Positions 1 to 4,193 of a stretch of DNA of 5,636 nt are shown in pieces. Every line of letters begins with the position of its first letter. Position 1 is the stretch's first letter. Under the pieces are notes generated by a model, which saw nothing but the letters and a program-made list of their open reading frames with translations, ran no database searches and was not told the DNA's origin. This DNA is from Spirochaetaceae bacterium (GTDB lineage: Bacteria > Spirochaetota > Spirochaetia > Treponematales > Rectinemataceae): NCBI GenBank assembly GCA_016794765.1, contig JAEUJG010000137.1, positions 1 through 5,636 of the forward strand. The letters run 5' to 3'. A program made the position numbers and the translations under genes.

Positions 1-772
1 CCGCGACGACGGAGACGACGGGGATCAGGTTGATGAAGGCGCTGGCCGGGCCGGCGCCGAGGATGTCCAGGCTCGTCACGTAGAACCAGTAGCCCAGGGC
101 CGAGCAGAAGATGCCGAGATAGAGCACGTGAAGGACGATCGTCGGCCCGGGAAGGACCCAGGCGGGGATCTCGGCGACGACGAAGGGCAGGAAGCCGACG
201 AGGCCGAAGAGGCTCTGCCAGAAGGTGATCGCGACGCGGCCGTAGCGCGCGCCCAGGGGCCTCGTGAGGAAGGAGTAGGCGACCCAGGCCAGGGCCGCGC
301 CGGCCATGTAGACGAAGCCCATCGGCGTGGAGACCGCGCCCGGCGAACGCGCGGCGATGAGGCCGACGCCGCCGAGGGAGAGGACGGCCCCGACATAGGA
401 GCGCGCCCCGAGGCGGGTCTTCAGGAAGAGCCGCTCCGCCAGCATCGTGAGGACGGGAATGGAACCGATGATGAGGGAGGCCTCCGAGGCGGAAAGGAGG
501 AGGATTCCGTTGTTCTCGCAAAGGAAGTAGAGCGTGACGCCGGCCAGGCCGCCGGCCGCCAGGCGCGGAAGGTCGCGCCGCTCGACGCTGAGCCTTTCCT
601 TGGTCGCCAGGGCCACGAGGGGCAGGACCGCGACCGCGACGATGAAGCGCCAGAGGCCGAGGCTCATCGGCGGGATGACCGTCACCGCGACCTTGATGCT
701 GAGGAAGGACAGGCCCCAGATGAGGGCCGTGGCGAGGCCGAGGGCGGAGGCGATGGCGCGTTCTCGTTTCAT
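1..772 (-). CDS. EamA/DMT-superfamily inner-membrane transporter (C-terminus off the left edge)
   Basis: The leftward reading frame is open from the ATG at 772-770 to the window edge, giving 257 codons with no stop. The product is strongly hydrophobic and reads as a drug/metabolite transporter with two EamA repeats. The first covers about residues 8-141, starting with a helix containing ALIWGLSFLSIK, followed by LWRFIVAVAVLPL, then ENNGILLLSASEASLIIGSIPV near 86-107, a typical EamA helix 3-4 signature. The second starts near 152 (GFVYMAGAALAWVAYSFLTRP) and includes LGIFCSALGYWFYVTSLDILGAGPASAFINLIPVVS at 219-254. Family members usually have about 290-300 residues and ten helices, so only the last 35-45 residues should be missing. 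They export or import small metabolites such as amino acids; the substrate cannot be read from sequence. The gene is divergent from the 930-1517 gene, with AGGA 7 nt before the start. Family call is firm, substrate unknown. Confidence 0.9.
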   Translation of the reverse strand, partial: MKRERAIASALGLATALIWGLSFLSIKVAVTVIPPMSLGLWRFIVAVAVLPLVALATKERLSVERRDLPRLAAGGLAGVTLYFLCENNGILLLSASEASLIIGSIPVLTMLAERLFLKTRLGARSYVGAVLSLGGVGLIAARSPGAVSTPMGFVYMAGAALAWVAYSFLTRPLGARYGRVAITFWQSLFGLVGFLPFVVAEIPAWVLPGPTIVLHVLYLGIFCSALGYWFYVTSLDILGAGPASAFINLIPVVSVVA

Positions 773-778
773 GGAGCG

Positions 779-807
779 ATCCTAGCGCGGGAAGGCCTTC
801 AGGTCTA
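779..807 (-). promoter_or_regulatory. Candidate promoter of the EamA transporter
   Basis: On the minus strand, TAGACC (807-802) is followed after exactly 17 bp by TAGGAT (784-779); each matches 4 of 6 consensus bases. The -10 box ends 6 nt before the ATG, so transcription would start at or near the start codon. The same bases contain AGGA, which could instead be a Shine-Dalgarno sequence if the true promoter lies further upstream. The spacer contains the 10-bp palindrome GAAGGCCTTC (791-800). Confidence 0.35.
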
Positions 808-815
808 GGAGTCTC

Positions 816-859
816 GCGGCGCGATGGCGGCGCGGCGCGATGGCGGCACGCGATGGCGG
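816..859. repeat. Short tandem repeat, 16-bp unit, two perfect copies plus a partial third
   Basis: GCGGCGCGATGGCGGC occurs at 816-831 and again immediately after at 832-847. A third, partial copy sharing GCGATGGCGG lies at 850-859, so the core starts at 821, 837 and 850 (steps of 16 and 13 bp). It sits between the two divergent genes, upstream of both candidate promoters. The perfect duplication suggests recent replication slippage. Confidence 0.85.
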
Positions 860-869
860 TGCCATTGCG
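849..869. other. Inverted repeat (9-bp stem, 3-nt loop) in the divergent intergenic region
   Basis: ATGGC-GGT-GCCAT at 853-865 is a perfect dyad. It extends outward through one G-T position and three more pairs (849-852 with 866-869) to a 9-bp stem. It overlaps the last partial copy of the tandem repeat and lies 11 bp upstream of the candidate -35 box at 880. It could be a protein-binding dyad or only a by-product of the repeat; no T-run follows, so it does not look like a terminator. Confidence 0.4.
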
Positions 870-874
870 CCGGC

Positions 875-909
875 CCGGCTTTACAGAGCCGGCCGCGCGG
901 GAGGATACT
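875..909 (+). promoter_or_regulatory. Candidate sigma-70-type promoter of the 930-1517 gene, with a dyad over the -35 box
   Basis: TTTACA (880-885, 5 of 6 to consensus) and GATACT (904-909, 4 of 6) are 18 bp apart. This predicts transcription from about 916 and a leader of about 14 nt holding the GGAGG ribosome site. The dyad CCGGCT-TTACAG-AGCCGG (875-892) is centred on the -35 box, a position where a bound repressor would block RNA polymerase. The promoter is the best-looking in the window; the operator role is inference. Confidence 0.5.
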
Positions 910-920
910 GCCCCGAAGCT

Positions 921-925
921 GGAGG
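921..925 (+). promoter_or_regulatory. Ribosome binding site that fixes the start at 930
   Basis: GGAGG lies 4 nt before the ATG at 930. An in-frame ATG at 840 has no such site, lies upstream of the candidate promoter and is inside the tandem repeat, so the 930 start is preferred. Confidence 0.7.
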
Positions 926-929
926 CCCC

Positions 930-1517
930 ATGTCGCGGAAAGAGCTGGAGACGGTCCTTGATTACATCCTGAACCGGGCCGACGACGCCGAGTTCGAGGT
1001 CCTCCTCAAGGCCTGCGAGCGCCGGAAGCGGGACAAGTCCATGCTCGGCAAGATAGGCGGCCTCGGACCCTCGGAATCGGCGCGCCGCGCGGCCGCGGAC
1101 ATCCAGGGACAGATGGGCTACTCCCTCGACGGCATCCGCTCCATGGTCAAGGACTTCGTCGGCGACATCATACGGAAGAACGCCCCCGAGATCGGCGAGG
1201 ACGAGCTCCGCGCCCTCCTCGAGGCCTACGTGCCCGATCCGGCCAAGGCCGAGGCCCGCGCCCGCGAGGCGGGAACCGCGCGCTCGCCCCTCCCGCCGGA
1301 AGCGATCCTCAAGATGGCCGAACAGTTCATCGAATACTCGGAGGGCGCCATGGCGCCAAGCCGGCAGCGCGAACTCTGGGAGGAGATGCCCCGCTGGCAG
1401 GACGCCTACTGGCAGGCCTTCCCGCCCGAGGTGAAGCTCCTCGTGAAGGCCTACCTCGAGGGCAAGCTGAGCGTCGAGGAGTACGGCAAGGCCATCGTTT
1501 CGATCCTGGAACTCTAG
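930..1517 (+). CDS. Hypothetical helical, charged cytoplasmic protein of 195 residues
   Basis: I do not recognise this family. The product has no signal peptide, no membrane helix and no cysteine pair or metal motif; its only cysteine is C29. It is predicted to be mostly alpha-helical. A compact N-terminal part (about 1-36, KELETVLDYILNRADDAEFEVLLKACERRKR) is followed by a glycine-containing linker (39-46), a helical middle (51-100), a proline/alanine-rich hinge (102-124) and a tryptophan- and tyrosine-rich C-terminal part (125-195, including ELWEEMPRWQDAYWQAF at 148-164). The frame is GC3-biased like its neighbours, has a good promoter and ribosome site, and fills the interval to the next gene exactly, so it is very likely real. 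It is transcribed alone, divergent from the transporter and convergent with the regulator. Its TAG stop (1515-1517) overlaps the regulator's stop. No function is proposed. Confidence 0.85.
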   Translation: MSRKELETVLDYILNRADDAEFEVLLKACERRKRDKSMLGKIGGLGPSESARRAAADIQGQMGYSLDGIRSMVKDFVGDIIRKNAPEIGEDELRALLEAYVPDPAKAEARAREAGTARSPLPPEAILKMAEQFIEYSEGAMAPSRQRELWEEMPRWQDAYWQAFPPEVKLLVKAYLEGKLSVEEYGKAIVSILEL

Positions 1518-2452
1518 GAGCCCGCTCCGACGCCGGGGTCCGCGCCGCCCTCGCTGTCCGCCCCGCCCTCGAGGATCCGCGCCCCCGCCGCGAGGACGTG
1601 GTCCGACAATTCCTGCAGGTGCTTCGAGTGCCGGTTCCAGCGGTGCCAGTAGAGCGGTACTTCGATCCGCGCGCGGGGCTCGAGCTCGACGAGCCGACCC
1701 TCCGCCAGGGCCCGGGCGGCCAGGACTTCGGGCACGAGGCCGTAGCCGACGCCGGCCTCGATCGCGTCGACGTATTTCTCGGTCGAGGGGACATAGTGCG
1801 CGGGCGAATCGGGCCGGCGCCCGCCGAAGACCTGGGCGAGCGAACGGTGCTGGAGGGGATCGTCCCGGGAATAGTGGATGAGGGGCGCGGCCTCGACGGC
1901 GGCGCGGACGAAGCCGTCCTTGAACCACCGCTCGCGGAACTCCGGCGACGCGGCCAGGACGTAGCGCATCCGGCCGATGATGGTCGAGGAGCAACCCTGG
2001 ATGCCTTCGCGCTGGGGGCTCACGCAGGCGACGACGGCCCCCGACTTGAGAAAGGCGAGGGTTCGGTCCTGGGCCTCCACGAGGATCTCCACGGTGATCC
2101 GCCTCTCCCGCAAGAGGGGCAGGATCGCGTCGAGGAGCCAGACCGCCAGGCTGTCGGTGTTGACGGCGATGGGAAGATGTTGGTAACCGGAAGCCGACCT
2201 CGAGCCGATTTCCCCGACGGCGTCGTCCTCGAGGCCAAGGACCTGCCGGTAATGGCGAAGGAGCCGTTCACCGGCCTGGGTCGCGCGCGGGGGCGTTTCC
2301 CGAACGATGAGAACCCTTCCCATCTCGTCCTCGAGTTGCTTGACCCGCTGCGAAACCGCGGACTGGGTGATGCGCAGCCGCAGGGCGGCGCGTTCAAAGC
2401 CCCGCTCCTCGAGCACGGCGGCGAAGGCTTCCACAAGGCGATAATCGAGCAT
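1514..2452 (-). CDS. LysR-type transcriptional regulator, ArgP/IciA/LysG group, probable regulator of hutHU
   Basis: The 312-residue product has the full LysR layout. The N-terminal winged helix-turn-helix covers residues 1-60; its recognition helix region ITQSAVSQRVKQLEDEMGRVLIVRETPPRATQAG (28-61) is nearly the E. coli ArgP pattern (ITQSAVSQRIKQLE, VRTVPPRPT). A linker helix (61-88) and a two-lobed effector domain (about 92-295) follow. AVNTDSLAVWLLDAILPLL (96-114) and the late LYWHRW (267-272) are also ArgP-like. ArgP and LysG bind basic amino acids and control their export or metabolism; histidine is among the reported LysG co-inducers. Here the gene is divergent from hutH with 141 bp between start codons, so control of histidine breakdown is the likely job (inference). 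There is a TAA stop 4 codons upstream, so 2452 is the first ATG, yet no ribosome site precedes it. A glycine-rich tail (295-312) extends beyond where ArgP ends. Group call is firm, regulon inferred. Confidence 0.93.
   Translation of the reverse strand: MLDYRLVEAFAAVLEERGFERAALRLRITQSAVSQRVKQLEDEMGRVLIVRETPPRATQAGERLLRHYRQVLGLEDDAVGEIGSRSASGYQHLPIAVNTDSLAVWLLDAILPLLRERRITVEILVEAQDRTLAFLKSGAVVACVSPQREGIQGCSSTIIGRMRYVLAASPEFRERWFKDGFVRAAVEAAPLIHYSRDDPLQHRSLAQVFGGRRPDSPAHYVPSTEKYVDAIEAGVGYGLVPEVLAARALAEGRLVELEPRARIEVPLYWHRWNRHSKHLQELSDHVLAAGARILEGGADSEGGADPGVGAGS
1535..1570 (-). repeat. 18-bp imperfect tandem repeat in the 3' end of the LysR-type gene
   Basis: Two adjacent 18-bp units encode the hexapeptides EGGADS (residues 295-300) and EGGADP (301-306). 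They form most of the tail that is absent from typical ArgP proteins, suggesting that the C-terminus grew by slippage. Confidence 0.7.
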
Positions 2453-2458
2453 GCGGAT

Positions 2459-2487
2459 ATATTAGCATCGCTAATGACTAAGTTAAA
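2459..2487 (-). promoter_or_regulatory. Candidate promoter of the LysR-type gene, possibly leaderless
   Basis: On the minus strand, TTTAAC (2487-2482, 3 of 6) and TAATAT (2464-2459, 4 of 6) are 17 bp apart. The -10 box ends 6 nt before the ATG, so the transcript would begin at about the start codon. This fits the absence of any Shine-Dalgarno sequence. The dyad at 2461-2475 overlaps the -10 box, so a regulator bound there would repress its own gene. Confidence 0.4.
2461..2475. promoter_or_regulatory. Probable LysR-type operator (T-N11-A dyad) between the regulator and hutH
   Basis: ATTAGC-ATC-GCTAAT is a perfect inverted repeat with 6-bp arms and a 3-bp centre. It contains the T-N11-A spacing typical of LysR-family sites (T2462, A2474). 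It begins 9 bp upstream of the regulator's start codon, overlapping its candidate -10 box, and its centre is 126 bp before the hutH ATG. This is the classical place for the recognition site of a divergently transcribed LysR regulator. The sequence is seen directly; binding is inferred. Confidence 0.6.
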
Positions 2488-2506
2488 CTATTAATTTTAC
2501 TAAACT
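2474..2506 (+). promoter_or_regulatory. AT-rich region likely to hold the hutH promoter (boxes uncertain)
   Basis: The stretch 2461-2510 has only 14 G/C in 50 bases in a roughly 70% G+C window. ATGACT (2474-2479) matches 4 of 6 of a -35 box. Possible -10 boxes are TACTAA (2498-2503, 18 bp away but weak) and TAAACT (2501-2506, 4 of 6 but 21 bp away). No pair has both good boxes and good spacing, as expected for a promoter needing an activator. TAAACT also occurs at 2484-2489, 17 bp before the second copy, and AGTT-A-AACT (2481-2489) is a small dyad; either could be a secondary regulator contact. Confidence 0.35.
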
Positions 2507-2522
2507 CCCAAATGCGACTACA

Positions 2523-2549
2523 GTGAAGGTGCCGGTGGAGCGCCTTCGC
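2523..2549 (+). other. Hairpin in the hutH leader
   Basis: Bases 2523-2532 can pair with 2540-2549 in a 10-bp stem including two G-U pairs, closing a 7-nt loop (CGGTGGA). If transcription starts near 2510, this would be at the very 5' end of the hutH-hutU message. No T-run follows, so it is not an intrinsic terminator. The 3' arm base run GCGCC (2540-2544) can alternatively pair with GGCGC (2557-2561). It might stabilise the transcript or bind a regulator; chance pairing is also possible in such GC-rich DNA. Confidence 0.4.
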
Positions 2550-2593
2550 CCCTTCCGGCGCAGCGCCCCAGCGCACGAAAGGATCCCGCCGAC

Positions 2594-4174
2594 ATGAACG
2601 AGCCCAGCAACGATATCCTGCGGATAGACGGCCACTCCCTCGACCTCGACAAGGTGGCCCGCGTGGCCCGCTTCGGCGCCACGGCCGAGCTCTCCCCCGA
2701 CGCGATGACCCGCGTGGAAGCCTCGCGCGCCGTCGTCGACCGCTGCGTGGAAGACAACCTCGTGCGCTACGGCATCACCACGGGCTTCGGCAAGTTCTGC
2801 GACGTCGTGATCTCGAAGTCGGAAAACGCCACCCTCCAGAAGAACCTCATCATGAGTCACGCCTGCGGCGTCGGCGAGCCCCTCCCCGACGAGGTGACGC
2901 GGGCCATGGCCCTCCTCCGCGCCAACGCCCTGGCGGTCGGCTACTCGGGCATCAGGCCCTCCACCCTCCGCGCCCTCGTCGCGATGCTCAACGCGGGCAT
3001 CGCGCCCATCGTCCCAGAGAAAGGTTCCCTCGGCGCCTCCGGCGACCTCGCCCCCCTCTCCCACCTGGCCCTCGTCCTCTGCGGGATGGGCGAGGCGAAC
3101 TACCGCGGCCGCCGCATGTCCGGCGCCGAGGCCCTGGCCGCGGCCGGGCTCGTCCCGGTCGAGCTTTCCGCCAAGGAAGGCCTGGCGCTGATCAACGGCA
3201 CCCAGGTGATGACGGCCGTCGGCGCCCTGGCCGCCTACGACGCGCGCGCCCTCGTGCGGACCGCCGACCTCGCCGCGGCCATGACCGCGCAGGCCCTCCG
3301 CGGCATCGTCGACGCCTACGACCCCCGGGTGCACTCCCTCCGCGGCCAGCCCGGCCAGGAGACGGCGGCCGCCAACCTCCGCGCCCTCCTCGAAGGCTCC
3401 CGCTTCTCGACGCGCCAGGGCGAGCTCCGCGTCCAGGACGCCTACGCCCTCCGCTGCGTGCCCCAGATCCACGGCGCCAGCCGCGACGCCGTCGACTATG
3501 TCACGGGCGTCGTGGAGCGGGAGCTCAACGCCGTCACCGACAATCCGCTCATCTTCCCCGACGCGGGCGCGGCCGACGGCCTCGGAGACATCATCTCCGG
3601 CGGCAACTTCCACGGCCAGCCCGTCGCCCTGGCGATGGACTTCCTCGGCATCGCGCTGGCGGAGCTCGCCAGCGTCTCGGAGCGCCGCATCGAGCGCCTC
3701 GTGAACCCGAGCCTCTCGAACGGCCTCCCCGCCTTCCTGACGCGCGCCGGCGGCCTCAACTCCGGCTTCATGATCACCCAGTACGCCGCCGCCGCCCTCG
3801 TCTCGGAGAACAAGGTGCTGGCCCACCCGGCCAGCGTCGACTCGATACCCTCCAGCGCCAACCAGGAGGACCACGTCTCCATGGGCACGATCGCCGCGCG
3901 CAAGGCCCGCTCCATCCTCGAGAACGCGCGCGGGGTCCTCGCCATCGAGCTCCTGGCCGCCTGCCAGGCCGTGGACCTCCGCGCCGAGGAGCTGGGCGCG
4001 CGCCCCGAGGAGCTCCTGGCGCCGGCGACCGCCGCCGCCTACCGCGTCCTCCGCGCCGCCGTCCCCGGCCTCGCGGAGGACCGCGTCATGTACACCGACA
4101 TCGACGCCGTCCGCGCCCTCCTGGCCGACGGCGCCATCCTCAAGGCCGCCGGGGCCGTGACCAAGATCGCCTGA
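2594..4174 (+). CDS. hutH: Histidine ammonia-lyase (histidase), first step of histidine degradation
   Basis: This cytoplasmic enzyme converts L-histidine to trans-urocanate and ammonia. All 526 residues are present, slightly longer than the usual 505-510. The signature GSLGASGDLAPLSH (144-157) contains Ala148-Ser149-Gly150, which cyclise into the MIO electrophile. Other active-site residues, numbered here, are Tyr59 in YGITTGFG, the Ser88-His89 pair in NLIMSHACGVG that marks histidine rather than phenylalanine or tyrosine lyases, Asn201 in NGTQ, Gln281, Tyr284 and Arg287 in QDAYALRC, Phe339 in GGNFHG and Glu425 in SANQEDH. No key residue is missing, so it should be active. A short insertion at about 322-332 may explain the extra length. 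The ATG is preceded by AAAGGA (2578-2583) at 10 nt. hutU follows after 19 nt, so the two form an operon, probably controlled by the divergent ArgP-like gene. Confidence 0.98.
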   Translation: MNEPSNDILRIDGHSLDLDKVARVARFGATAELSPDAMTRVEASRAVVDRCVEDNLVRYGITTGFGKFCDVVISKSENATLQKNLIMSHACGVGEPLPDEVTRAMALLRANALAVGYSGIRPSTLRALVAMLNAGIAPIVPEKGSLGASGDLAPLSHLALVLCGMGEANYRGRRMSGAEALAAAGLVPVELSAKEGLALINGTQVMTAVGALAAYDARALVRTADLAAAMTAQALRGIVDAYDPRVHSLRGQPGQETAAANLRALLEGSRFSTRQGELRVQDAYALRCVPQIHGASRDAVDYVTGVVERELNAVTDNPLIFPDAGAADGLGDIISGGNFHGQPVALAMDFLGIALAELASVSERRIERLVNPSLSNGLPAFLTRAGGLNSGFMITQYAAAALVSENKVLAHPASVDSIPSSANQEDHVSMGTIAARKARSILENARGVLAIELLAACQAVDLRAEELGARPEELLAPATAAAYRVLRAAVPGLAEDRVMYTDIDAVRALLADGAILKAAGAVTKIA

Positions 4175-4181
4175 CGCGAAG

Positions 4182-4188
4182 AAAGGAG
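4182..4188 (+). promoter_or_regulatory. Ribosome binding site of hutU
   Basis: AAAGGAG lies 5 nt before the ATG at 4194, inside the 19-nt gap after the hutH stop. It is the strongest Shine-Dalgarno match in the window and shows that hutU is translated independently within the hutH transcript. Confidence 0.75.
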
Positions 4189-4193
4189 AATCC

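Noticed and set aside
128..808. 226-codon rightward frame opposite the EamA transporter
   Set aside because: The translation is a highly charged D/E/R/G string with no hydrophobic core, whereas the minus strand gives a coherent multi-helix transporter.
816..859. CRISPR or REP-type array
   Set aside because: Units are only 16 bp, directly adjacent without spacers, with two full copies; a simple tandem duplication explains it.
840..929. In-frame ATG at 840 giving a 30-residue N-terminal extension of the hypothetical protein
   Set aside because: No ribosome site; the segment holds the tandem repeat, the dyads and the promoter at 880-909, while GGAGG lies just before the ATG at 930.
1490..1590. 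Possible bidirectional terminator between the convergent genes
   Set aside because: No stem followed by a T-run on either strand; the stops overlap within CTAG.
1598..2494. 298-codon rightward open frame opposite the LysR-type gene
   Set aside because: The minus strand encodes a clear ArgP-like protein; this frame is its shadow and would run through the regulator's promoter.
2525..2561. Intrinsic terminator or attenuator before hutH
   Set aside because: The stems are GC-rich but no U-tract follows and no short His-rich leader peptide is visible.
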